Of a DNA stretch of 38,700 bases, positions 7,969 to 15,443 are shown in pieces. The position numbers and the translations under genes were made by a program. Below the pieces are notes generated by a model. It was not told the DNA's origin. It saw only the letters and a list, made by a program, of their open reading frames with translations, and did no database searches. The stretch's first letter is position 1. Each line of letters begins with the position of its first letter. Source of the stretch: Methanomicrobiales archaeon (GTDB lineage Archaea; Halobacteriota; Methanomicrobia; Methanomicrobiales; Methanospirillaceae); the NCBI GenBank assembly GCA_026394715.1, contig JAPKXR010000189.1, positions 1 to 38,700 on the forward strand, read 5' to 3'.

Positions 7969-8895
7969 TTACCGCTCGATGATGTAGTCAGTTGTTTGTT
8001 CAAGGGATTCACGAAGAGCGGCAACCTGGCGGTCAATTGCATCCTGATCGATAGTCTTGTGAAATAACCGGATTAATTCTTTCATACAGGAGTCTGACAG
8101 GATGCAGCGGGCAGGGCCACATTCGTAATCCTGTTCACAGAAATCCTCCCTGATGATCCGGATCGCTTCCCTGTCAATCATATCCGCCTTAAAAGGTTCC
8201 ATGACATCATAGACCAGAGATGAGGGCCCCCGGTGTAACATACCCGTATCCGGATCAAGATTGGCACCTGTCACCGAGAACATCACATTCCCAAAGAGCA
8301 TCGCATATCCAAATGCAAGTATCGCATTCACCGGGTCATGGTAGGGCCGGTCAGTCCGCCGCCTGAATCCGAACTTAGTGGGAAGTGCACGGGAAAGGAC
8401 CTCGTAGTACATATCGGTTGTCAGACGCTCAATCCGGCGGATCTCGCTGATTTTAATAAGGTATTCCAGTTCATCCAGAGCATTCGAAAAAATCTCTGAT
8501 TCACCCTCATAATAAAGCTCCCGCCCCGCAATTTCACCAAGTCTCCCGATAAGGAGGGTTTTGGATTTCATAGAACCCCTCGCTATCGAAACAGCATACC
8601 GATAACTGGGTGCATTTTTCTGGATTTGCGAAAGCTCCGCTTCTTTTGAGTTATTAAACGGGCGTATCGTGCCAACGGGTTTACCATCTGCTTCAAAAAA
8701 TGACAACCGGGCCCCCTTTTTTACAAGGTTTGCAATAACCGGCGTATGCAGGGTATGACCACCAATAATCAAAAGGTGGCGGACGGAATCAAGCGGGTAT
8801 TCCTCAATCACTCCTTCTTTTTGTACGAACAGTGTGTTCCGTGTCGATTTGATATGAGCACCGAAACCGGCCACAACAAGCCAGGGGACATCCAC
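7969..8895 (-). CDS. cas1: Stand-alone Cas1 integrase (cas1-solo type)
   Basis: This is a Cas1-family metal-dependent integrase/nuclease. The 308-residue protein has the N-terminal beta domain (STRNTLFVQKEGVIEEYPLDSVRHLLIIGG, about 17-46) and the helical C-terminal domain. The expected active-site residues are there: Glu in MYYEVLSRAL (E165), His in MLHRGPSS (H221) and the acidic pair in YDVMEPF (D230/E233). DPVNAILAFGYAMLF and NLDPDTGMLHRG are typical Cas1 blocks. The start is GTG 8895, preceded by GGAAAGGA at 8901-8908. Strikingly, there is no cas2, no other cas gene and no CRISPR array within this window, and no PolB, so it is not an evident casposon. Solo Cas1 proteins of unknown role are known in Methanomicrobia; this gene looks like one. 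It has its own terminator and is monocistronic. Confidence 0.92.
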   Translation of the reverse strand: MDVPWLVVAGFGAHIKSTRNTLFVQKEGVIEEYPLDSVRHLLIIGGHTLHTPVIANLVKKGARLSFFEADGKPVGTIRPFNNSKEAELSQIQKNAPSYRYAVSIARGSMKSKTLLIGRLGEIAGRELYYEGESEIFSNALDELEYLIKISEIRRIERLTTDMYYEVLSRALPTKFGFRRRTDRPYHDPVNAILAFGYAMLFGNVMFSVTGANLDPDTGMLHRGPSSLVYDVMEPFKADMIDREAIRIIREDFCEQDYECGPARCILSDSCMKELIRLFHKTIDQDAIDRQVAALRESLEQTTDYIIER

Positions 8896-9245
8896 GTGAT
8901 TCCTTTCCTAAAAAGCCAATATTTTGCCTCTATAGATATTAACAGCGCGATACCAATAAATTAAGGCATCGTTTTTTTTGCATGTTTCTTTTTTTTAACC
9001 TGGGTCGCCGGTGGTGACGGGTTTCGGAATTATCAACCGGTTTTCCTCACGGGGATACAGTAAATCAGAATTGAAATATTTGCAGATCTCGTACGGCAAG
9101 GGTACCATACAACATGTATGCCATTTCAGTTTCACCTGCCCATGCTATGTTTTGACAAGCTTTTATACACGCTGCGATACAATTATTTTAAGAAATTAAC
9201 CGAAATCAGGCAGGATTTCGCAAGTAATTTTAATTGGGTGAACGA
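8896..9245. other. Divergent promoter region between cas1 and the ligase cluster
   Basis: The region separates the minus-strand cas1 from the plus-strand ligase genes. It holds AT-rich TATA-like sequence on the cas1 side (around 8930-8942), T8 runs near 8972-8998 and two TATA boxes on the ligase side (9160-9170 and 9181-9190). No gene or CRISPR repeat is seen. Confidence 0.5.
9160..9170 (+). promoter_or_regulatory. TATA box of the ligase operon
   Basis: CTTTTATACAC is a strong archaeal TATA-like box. If used, transcription would begin near 9190-9196 and leave an unusually long leader of about 120 bases before the ligase ATG at 9313. A second candidate, AATTATTTTA at 9181-9190, would still leave about 95 bases. 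Confidence 0.45.
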
Positions 9246-9326
9246 ATGAAAATCCGAACAGCAGCCGGGAAATCACGTACCGGCAGATCAATTCCGGGAG
9301 GAGGGGCCAGTCATGTTCTGGGATAA
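9246..9326 (+). CDS. Possible 26-codon upstream ORF
   Basis: A short frame starts at ATG 9246 behind GGGTGA (about 9236-9241) and ends with TAA at 9324-9326, overlapping the ligase start (9313) by 14 bases in another frame. The predicted peptide is rich in Arg, Gly and Ser (MKIRTAAGKSRTGRS...) and has no aromatic residue, so it does not look like an aromatic amino acid attenuator. It may couple translation to the ligase or be chance. Confidence 0.25.
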   Translation: MKIRTAAGKSRTGRSIPGGGASHVLG

Positions 9327-10602
9327 GGTTAATGAAACGCTGGCGCCTGGTGAACTGGCAAAGCTCCAGTTAAAACGGCTGAAAAAAACGTTAAACAGCG
9401 CTAATAATGTAGAATTTTACCGGAAACAATTCTCTGATGCGGGGGTCCGTGCCTCCGACATCCGTACCCTCGAAGATATCAGGAAACTCCCCTTTACAAA
9501 GAAACAGGACCTCCGGAGCGGGTACCCGTTTGGTTTTTTAGCCGTCCCACTTAACCGGGTGGTCCGGATCCATACCACCTCCGGGACAACGGGAAAACCT
9601 ACGGTAGTCGGGTATACCAGGAATGACCTGGAGGCCTGGGCACATCTTATCGCAAGAAACATGACTATGGTTGGACTCGGCGAAGAAGATGTATTTCAGA
9701 ATATGGTCAATTACGGCATGTTCACCGGGGGTCTCGGGTTCCATTACGGCGCTGAGAAGATCGGGATGGCAGTAATCCCAAGTGCAACAGGTAACACAAC
9801 GCGACAGATTGAGATGATCCAGGATTTCGGCGTCACCGCAATCCACTGTACACCCAGTTATGCCATGCACCTTGCAGAAGTCGCGGAAGAGCGGCATGCA
9901 GAATTCCCATCTCTAAAGACCGGGATCTTTGGCGCTGAGCCATGGTCTGAATCAATGAGGACAGAACTGGAAGAAAAACTCGGGGTGACGGCATATGATT
10001 CCTACGGCCTTTCTGAGTTATTTGGTCCCGGTGTTGCCTTCGAATGCGTCGAGCGTGATGGCCTTCACATATGGCATGACTACTACCTGGTCGAGATTAT
10101 CAACCCCGAGACCGGCGAGGTGCTGGGTGACGGGGAGCGGGGAGAACTCGTTGTCACACCCCTCTTAAAGGAGGCGATGCCGTTGATCCGGTACAGGACC
10201 GGGGACGTGACATTCAGGATGGACGATGGCTGCCTGTGCGGGCGTATGCAGAAAATCGGAAGAATTACAGGCAGAAGTGATGATATGCTGGTGATCAGGG
10301 GAATAAACGTATTCCCGTCACAGATTGAACACGTTCTCCTCTCCCTGCCTGAGGTTGGGAACCAGTTCATGGTATATATCGACCGGGTGAACCATCTCGA
10401 TGAGATGTCGATTGAAGTCGAATTGAACCGCGAGTATTTCCACGGCGAGCTCCAGGACCTTACCCGGATGCAGGCGAAAGTCGTAAAGGCACTGCGGGAC
10501 GTGCTTGAACTCCGGACTTCGGTAAAGCTGGTCGAACCCGGGTCTCTCCCGAGGTTTGAAGGGAAAGCAAAACGAGTCATCGATCGAAGGGGTGAGATAT
10601 AA
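9313..10602 (+). CDS. PaaK-type acyl-CoA/F390 synthetase-like adenylate-forming ligase (copy 1)
   Basis: This protein belongs to the ANL adenylate-forming superfamily, phenylacetate-CoA ligase branch (COG1541). It should activate a carboxylate (or, for coenzyme F390 synthetase of methanogens, transfer AMP/GMP to F420) using a nucleotide triphosphate. The ATP loop TTSGTTGKPT is at 88-97, GAEPWSE near 208, YGLSELFGPG near 231-240, the RTGDVT hinge region near 295 and the C-terminal core RSDDMLVIRGINVFPSQIE from 321. CLCGR near 307 is a Cys motif often found in PaaK relatives. A strong GGGAGGAGGG precedes the start. It forms a cluster with a paralogue and a double-ACT protein. Methanogen relatives are named FtsA (F390 synthetase), but aryl-acetate ligases look alike, so substrate is open. 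Confidence 0.88.
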   Translation: MFWDKVNETLAPGELAKLQLKRLKKTLNSANNVEFYRKQFSDAGVRASDIRTLEDIRKLPFTKKQDLRSGYPFGFLAVPLNRVVRIHTTSGTTGKPTVVGYTRNDLEAWAHLIARNMTMVGLGEEDVFQNMVNYGMFTGGLGFHYGAEKIGMAVIPSATGNTTRQIEMIQDFGVTAIHCTPSYAMHLAEVAEERHAEFPSLKTGIFGAEPWSESMRTELEEKLGVTAYDSYGLSELFGPGVAFECVERDGLHIWHDYYLVEIINPETGEVLGDGERGELVVTPLLKEAMPLIRYRTGDVTFRMDDGCLCGRMQKIGRITGRSDDMLVIRGINVFPSQIEHVLLSLPEVGNQFMVYIDRVNHLDEMSIEVELNREYFHGELQDLTRMQAKVVKALRDVLELRTSVKLVEPGSLPRFEGKAKRVIDRRGEI

Positions 10603-10603
10603 C

Positions 10604-11905
10604 GTGGTGATATGGGACCCGCAAATTGAGGAAATGCCGAAGGCAGATATCCAAAAACTGCAGTACCGCCTATTGAAGACCCTGGTATACCGGTTATACA
10701 GTTTTTCCCCGTTCTATCACGAGCGGATGAAACAGGCAAACGTCCACCCTGACGACATAACGTCTCTTGCGGACGTTAAAAAACTCCCCTTCATGTATAA
10801 AGCGGACCTCCGGGACAATTACCCGGACCGGCTTTTTACTGCCTCCCGGGATGACCTTGTGCGGTACCACGTTTCATCGGGAACGACCGGCAAGCCAACC
10901 GTGGTCGGATATACAGCACATGATCTTGATAACTGGACCACCTCGCTGGCACGTGGCCTTGTCTCGTGCGGGCTCGGGCGGAGCGACGTGATACAAGTCA
11001 GTTACGGGTATGGGTTGTTCACGGGGGGTCTTGGCCTCCACTATGGCGCCGAGCGAATCGGCGCAACGGTACTCCCAACGAGTGTCGGGAACACCGAACG
11101 CCAGATCGAACTCATGCAGGACCTGCACGCGACCGCCATCTGCTGTACCCCTTCGTACCTTCTCCACATGGGGGAAGTCGCCGAGAAAATGGGTATAAGC
11201 ATTAAAAACGACACGGACCTTACAACCGGCATCCTTGGTGCTGAACCATGGACTGACGTGATGCGGAGCCGGATACAGGAATGGCTTGGGATCAGGGCAT
11301 ATGACATCTATGGTACCAGCGAGCTTTCAGGCCCCATGTTTGTTGAATGCACTGAGCAGAAAGGATTTCATGTATGGTCTGACCTGGCCCTTGTCGAGGT
11401 ACTGGACAAAGATACCGGTGAAACACTTGCCCCGGGAGAGAGGGGAGAACTCGTGATTACGATGCTCCAGAAAGAGGCACTCCCGATGATCAGGTTCCGG
11501 ATAGGGGATGTATCTGTCCTTGACGAAGAGCCCTGCCCATGTGGCCGGACCCACCCGCGTATCCGGCGCATTCAAGGAAGGGTAGATGATATGCTGATTA
11601 TCCGGGGGATCAATGTCTTCCCGTCCCAGGTGGAACATACGTTGATGTCAATTCCAGAAGTCGGGCAACATTTCCAGATCGTCGTCGACCGCCGGGGGGC
11701 CCTGGATGACATGCTCGTCCGGGTTGAGATCTCAAAAAATGCATTTTCAGATAAAATCAATGACCTGATGCAGATCAGGTCCAAGGTAGAACATAAGCTC
11801 CGTAATGCGCTGAATGTTGGTGTGAATGTAGAGTTGGTCGAGCCAGGCTCATTGCCGCGGTTCGAAGGGAAATCAAAGAAAGTTATTGACAGGAGGAATC
11901 TGTAA
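10604..11905 (+). CDS. PaaK-type acyl-CoA/F390 synthetase-like ligase (copy 2)
   Basis: This is a paralogue of the preceding gene with the same motif order: SSGTTGKPTVVGYT, YGLFTGGLGLHYGAERIG, GAEPWTDVM, YGTSELSGPMF, RIGDVS, CPCGRTHPR and GRVDDMLIIRGINVFPSQVE. An ATG lies upstream at 10556 inside copy 1. I chose GTG 10604 because GGTGAGAT sits at 10591-10598, the protein then begins VVIWDPQIEEMPKADIQ like copy 1, and it lies one base past the copy 1 stop. Length is then 433 residues. The two copies differ across the protein, so they are old duplicates with likely different substrates. Translation is probably coupled to copy 1. The exact reaction is uncertain for the same reason as for copy 1. 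Confidence 0.88.
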   Translation: MVIWDPQIEEMPKADIQKLQYRLLKTLVYRLYSFSPFYHERMKQANVHPDDITSLADVKKLPFMYKADLRDNYPDRLFTASRDDLVRYHVSSGTTGKPTVVGYTAHDLDNWTTSLARGLVSCGLGRSDVIQVSYGYGLFTGGLGLHYGAERIGATVLPTSVGNTERQIELMQDLHATAICCTPSYLLHMGEVAEKMGISIKNDTDLTTGILGAEPWTDVMRSRIQEWLGIRAYDIYGTSELSGPMFVECTEQKGFHVWSDLALVEVLDKDTGETLAPGERGELVITMLQKEALPMIRFRIGDVSVLDEEPCPCGRTHPRIRRIQGRVDDMLIIRGINVFPSQVEHTLMSIPEVGQHFQIVVDRRGALDDMLVRVEISKNAFSDKINDLMQIRSKVEHKLRNALNVGVNVELVEPGSLPRFEGKSKKVIDRRNL

Positions 11906-11907
11906 CC

Positions 11908-12342
11908 ATGGACGTAAAGAACTATATCATCCGGCAGATCTCGGTCTTCTCCGAGAATAAACCAGGACGGCTGGCATCAATTGCAAAGGCATTCCTGGAG
12001 GAAAAAATTAACATCCTCGCGTTCTCCATCGCTGAAGCGGACGGGTTCGGTGTCGTGCGGGCGCTGGTAAACCAGCCCGACAAGGCTTTTACAAAACTGA
12101 CAGCTCTTGGCTACAACGTGGCGTTTACCGACGTGATCGCAGTAAAAATGAAGGACCAGCCTGGCGGCCTTTTCGAGATTGCAGATCTCCTTGGAGATGC
12201 CGGGATCAATATGGAATATGCGTATGCATACAGCGGTAAAGAAGCAGCAGTACTGATCATCAGGGTTGACCATGTCGATGAGGCAGTCAGCCGAATCCTC
12301 TCCAAGGGTGGAACACTGCTGGAGGCGAAGGTCTTCATCTGA
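11908..12342 (+). CDS. Tandem ACT domain protein
   Basis: This 144-residue protein consists of two ACT domains, small ligand-binding modules that usually bind amino acids. The first spans about 7-70 (ISVFSENKPGRLASIAKAFLEEKINILAFSI) and the second about 75-140 (VAVKM-like start, DQPGGLFEIADLLGDAGINMEYAYAY). Each carries the conserved PG(R/G)L turn. It has no catalytic domain, so it is probably a regulator or ligand sensor. It starts two bases after the second ligase, with GAGGA upstream, and is clearly in the same operon. Genes of this type often accompany PaaK-like ligases in methanogens and other anaerobes, which suggests it controls them or senses their amino-acid-derived substrate. Confidence 0.88.
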   Translation: MDVKNYIIRQISVFSENKPGRLASIAKAFLEEKINILAFSIAEADGFGVVRALVNQPDKAFTKLTALGYNVAFTDVIAVKMKDQPGGLFEIADLLGDAGINMEYAYAYSGKEAAVLIIRVDHVDEAVSRILSKGGTLLEAKVFI

Positions 12343-12471
12343 TACCATACCAGTAGCGGGACTATGCCAGCCCCCCATAAAAAAAAGTCCTTTCTTTCAA
12401 TCAGGAACACCAGTTCGATGGAAGTCACCCTGGGGAAAAAACGCCATATTCCAGCCCGTTATTCCAAAAAT

Positions 12472-12513
12472 AAGGGGGTTTTTCTCGTTGCACCACCATG
12501 TACTAACCCCCTT
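12472..12513. repeat. Inverted repeat
   Basis: AAGGGGGTT at 12472-12480 pairs perfectly with AACCCCCTT at 12505-12513 across a 24-base spacer. It may be a structured RNA element or transcript end of the ligase operon. Confidence 0.45.
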
Positions 12514-12694
12514 CCTGCAAGTGCCCGGATTTTTGATTGTAAGAGGCAGAATTTAACCCATTTTAAGAAAATAACCGATTATAAGCCATATTTTTTTAAA
12601 ACTTCGATACGTCCTTCTTTTATTCGAATCCGGGCCCATAATGGACCCTTATTTGATACACCCCGGCATTACCAGGATAGTGGATGATTAAAAC

Positions 12695-12732
12695 GGGTGC
12701 GATATCCAGCCGGAATTTTTGATACCGCACCC
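12695..12732. terminator. Long hairpin, possible bidirectional terminator
   Basis: GGGTGCGATATC (12695-12706) pairs with GATACCGCACCC (12721-12732), 11 of 12 positions, with a 14-base loop that ends in T5. It lies between two convergent genes. Confidence 0.4.
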
Positions 12733-12868
12733 ACCTGTAAATTATTGAAATATTATTACGACTTCGATAAACGCCTGGCATCATCAGAAGGAGATTTTCG
12801 GGCCATCGAACTGTAACATACGCCTTCAGTTTCGTTCCAGTGCGGAGTCTCCGGTAACAATACCCGGA

Positions 12869-14158
12869 TTATCTTTTTTTCTCCCACTTTGTCAGCGCTG
12901 AAATCTGTGCCAGGGTACTGCCCCGGTGGATCTCTTCCCTGATGCGCTCCTCTGTTTTTTTCACCTCGAGGGCACGGCGGGCAACTTCATAGGCACGTTC
13001 TTTCGGCACCACGACAACCCCACTCTCATCCCCGATGACCCAGTCTCCCGGCCGGACCACCTGGCCGCAACATGAGATCTCTGCATTGATCTCACCCATC
13101 CCCTTGGGTTCACCGGCATTTGGAACAATTGCCTTGGCGAAAACAGGGAATTTTAATCGTCTGATATCATCGACGTCACGGACGGCACCATCAATCACGA
13201 CGCCTGCAATCCCTTTTACCACGCAGCTCAGTGTAGCAAGTTCGCCCCATGGGGCGACATGGGTACCGCCATCATTATTTATCACGATCACATCCCCGGG
13301 ACCTGCCAGATCAATCGCCTCGACAGGTTTTGCCCAGTCCCCCGCAAACGTCTGCACGGTAACTGCCCGCCCGATCATCTTCACATCCCCGCACATCGAT
13401 AATATACCATTCATCGCCCCTTTACGGTGCATTGCATCAGATATGTTGGGAGATGAGACCTTCTGGAAGATACTACGGACCTCTTCCCCGACCGGGAGCC
13501 CCTTTGAAACTACCTCGCCAGGCGAATCAATTGAAGCCCTTATCAGGGCGGTGCCGGATTTCACGTCTGCAGAACGGGTAATCCACCCGCCAATAATCAC
13601 GATATCGGCACCCGACCTGACAGCCTCTGCAGCGGTACTACTATCAAGACCCCCGGCAACCGCTACGGGGACCAGAAGATTCCCGGCCAGTGATGAAAGG
13701 AGGTCGATGGAATTTTTTCCGACCATCTGCTGGTCAATCCCAACATGAGCAACAATAATATCGATACCAAGGGCCTCAAGCTCTTTCGCCCGGGTCACCG
13801 GATCTCTTGTATTAATCAGGTCTGCCATCAGCCTGACACCGAACACAGACGCCGCCCTTACGGCATCGGCAATGACGGCATCGTCCGCATCACCGAGCAG
13901 GCTGACCACCGTCGCACCTGCCTTTGCGGCCATTTCAACCTCCATCGCCCCGGTATCTGCCACTTTCATATCGGCAACGATGGTCCGGTCAGGGAACTGT
14001 TTTACCAGGGCGCGGACAGCTGCCATACCCTCGCTTTTGATAAGGGGGGTGCCGGCCTCGATCCAGTCAGCACCGCCAAGAACAGATTCTTTCGCAATGG
14101 CAAGTGCCCGGTCCAGTTCTAAGAGATCGAGCGCTACCTGCAAAATAGGCTTCTTCAT
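12869..14158 (-). CDS. Fused 3-hexulose-6-phosphate synthase / RraA-like protein
   Basis: This protein has two domains. Residues 1 to about 210 form an OMP-decarboxylase-fold hexulose-6-phosphate synthase: [13 protein letters not shown] at the start, [11 protein letters not shown] near 30-40, the metal/active-site motif DMKVADTG near 63-70 and [27 protein letters not shown]. In archaea HPS runs the ribulose monophosphate pathway, making ribulose-5-P from hexulose-6-P or fixing formaldehyde. Residues about 225-400 are RraA/HMG-aldolase-like ([45 protein letters not shown]). The initiating codon is ATG 14158; the frame extends one codon to TTG 14161. No partner isomerase (PHI) is nearby. The role of the RraA part in such fusions is not known to me; RraA relatives are aldolases/decarboxylases or RNase E inhibitors. 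Confidence 0.92.
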   Translation of the reverse strand: MKKPILQVALDLLELDRALAIAKESVLGGADWIEAGTPLIKSEGMAAVRALVKQFPDRTIVADMKVADTGAMEVEMAAKAGATVVSLLGDADDAVIADAVRAASVFGVRLMADLINTRDPVTRAKELEALGIDIIVAHVGIDQQMVGKNSIDLLSSLAGNLLVPVAVAGGLDSSTAAEAVRSGADIVIIGGWITRSADVKSGTALIRASIDSPGEVVSKGLPVGEEVRSIFQKVSSPNISDAMHRKGAMNGILSMCGDVKMIGRAVTVQTFAGDWAKPVEAIDLAGPGDVIVINNDGGTHVAPWGELATLSCVVKGIAGVVIDGAVRDVDDIRRLKFPVFAKAIVPNAGEPKGMGEINAEISCCGQVVRPGDWVIGDESGVVVVPKERAYEVARRALEVKKTEERIREEIHRGSTLAQISALTKWEKKR

Positions 14159-14461
14159 CAAAAGAGGAATGTGAAGTACATGATGTTAAGGCTTACTTAC
14201 CCAAGGGAAGTTCAGGAAGACTGAGTCTCTTCCACCGGGACTACCCCATGGTCGGACATCCCGCACCGGTCCCGGCGGGGGCGCGTGGATTCGATGGTTG
14301 AGTGGGAATTAAAACAGAATTATCAATAATAACCCGGGCGGAAAAGGCATCTCTGCCAGTATGTCGTGGCATCCACCAGGCGGGAAGGGGTTGCTTTCAG
14401 AACATGGCAGAGGTCCATGCAGTGCTTCACGATAACCAGAGAAATCAGGAGAAGGGCAATT
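14159..14461. other. Intergenic region, nothing clear
   Basis: About 300 bases lie between the rhodanese stop and the HPS start. The HPS promoter should be within the part near 14160-14200. A T-rich tract on the minus strand around 14308-14330 may end the upstream transcript. No gene or RNA is recognised. Confidence 0.4.
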
Positions 14462-14821
14462 TCAGGGCTCAGTTGGCAGGCCTGATTCTTTCCAGCCGGT
14501 AATGCCCCCGGACATATTATAGACCCTCTTAAACCCACACTTCTTCATTCGTTCCATGGCCGATTTTCCCCGGTTGCCTTTCAGGCAATACACAATACAG
14601 GGCGTACTGGGGTCAAGCTGTTCAACCTGTGCACGAAAAGAAGGGCTGAAAAAATCGATATTCGTTGCCCCGGCAATCCGGGACTCGTGATATTCCCGCG
14701 GGGTACGGACATCAATAAGATTGCAGTCGCCCGGATTTTTTTCTTTGATCAGGGTGAAACAATCGCTTGGATCGAGTTCCCCAGAATCCAGTCCCTGCTG
14801 ATCTCGGTCCCGCAAGGTCAT
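14462..14821 (-). CDS. Rhodanese-like domain protein
   Basis: This 119-residue single-domain rhodanese has the entry motif NLIDVRTPREYHESRIAGATNIDF (about 35-58), the active-site loop YCLKGNRG with the catalytic Cys, and the closing GGITGWKESGLP. Such proteins carry persulfide sulfur on that Cys and donate it in sulfur transfer or detoxification. It has no signal peptide, so it is cytosolic. It lies 34 bases after the nitroreductase on the same strand and is probably cotranscribed. The physiological acceptor cannot be inferred. Confidence 0.92.
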   Translation of the reverse strand: MTLRDRDQQGLDSGELDPSDCFTLIKEKNPGDCNLIDVRTPREYHESRIAGATNIDFFSPSFRAQVEQLDPSTPCIVYCLKGNRGKSAMERMKKCGFKRVYNMSGGITGWKESGLPTEP

Positions 14822-14855
14822 ATCCAGGCCACCACATTACCCGATAACCGGGTAC

Positions 14856-15362
14856 TCATCCCTCACAGTAAATGTTCGAGAACGTGACCGTGCCGATATC
14901 TTTTTTTTCCGGGAGGGTGATATCCGCAGCAAACCCGGCAGGCACGAGCGAGACAAGGGTATATGCTTCGGGCACATTCAGGAGTACCCGTACGGGTTCC
15001 GCGTGGTCCTTTTTATCACCCGCAACCCAGCACGAACCGACACCATAAGACTGGAGTGCGAGGATCATATTTTGTGTCGCTGCACAGCAGTCCTCAAGAT
15101 AGTATTTTGCCGATTTATCACCGAATACTGCAAAGCAGACCGGGGCATAGGCAAGAAATTTTCCGTGATCGGTAAGCCCCGCAATTTTTTTCTTCAGTTC
15201 AGGGTCTGTGATCGTGCCAAAAAGCCAGGGCTGGAGATTCATGGCGGTAGGGGCAAGCCTTGCACATTCAAGTACATCCCTGATTATCCATTCATCGATT
15301 TTTGTGTCTTTATACTTCCTGACACTATGCCGGCACTTGATTATCGTCGTACCAAGGTTCAT
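14856..15362 (-). CDS. Nitroreductase family FMN protein
   Basis: This small nitroreductase-fold flavoprotein (about 168 residues) should bind FMN and reduce a substrate with NAD(P)H or F420H2. It has the starting CRHSVRKYKDTKID, the ligand loop ARLAPTAMNLQPW and the central helix CCAATQNMILALQSYGVGSCWVAG. I chose ATG 15362; the frame also allows TTG 15371. The conserved C-terminal Arg region is replaced by the short end DIGTVTFSNIYCEG, so it is a compact subfamily. It precedes the rhodanese gene by 34 bases and likely forms a two-gene redox/sulfur operon. Substrate unknown. Confidence 0.88.
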   Translation of the reverse strand: MNLGTTIIKCRHSVRKYKDTKIDEWIIRDVLECARLAPTAMNLQPWLFGTITDPELKKKIAGLTDHGKFLAYAPVCFAVFGDKSAKYYLEDCCAATQNMILALQSYGVGSCWVAGDKKDHAEPVRVLLNVPEAYTLVSLVPAGFAADITLPEKKDIGTVTFSNIYCEG

Positions 15363-15443
15363 GAAATCCAATTGGTCCTGCGGTTAAAAAAGGTTAGTGA
15401 ACCCAGGGGTAATGTGTGACCTGTTGGAATAGGGGATTTGCAT

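Larger units (their letters stand above)
12343..12868. other. Intergenic region between convergent genes, two hairpins
   Basis: The ACT gene and the HPS-RraA gene run towards each other here. No believable gene is seen, although a frame of about 90 codons from ATG 12418 stays open; it is Lys/Phe/Pro rich, without domain marks or a good ribosome-binding site. Two hairpins are listed separately. The sequence is AT-rich around 12540-12640. Confidence 0.5.

Noticed and set aside
7484-9312. Search for CRISPR repeats around cas1
   Set aside because: Only single palindromes and T-rich direct repeats with a 17-base period are present; there is no repeat-spacer pattern.
12615-12655. TTCGAATCC resembling a tRNA T-loop
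   Set aside because: No T-stem pairing, anticodon arm or acceptor stem can be built around it.
12364-12687. Open frame of about 107 codons between the ACT and HPS genes
   Set aside because: No domain or ribosome-binding site; AT-rich with hairpins that suggest a non-coding gap.
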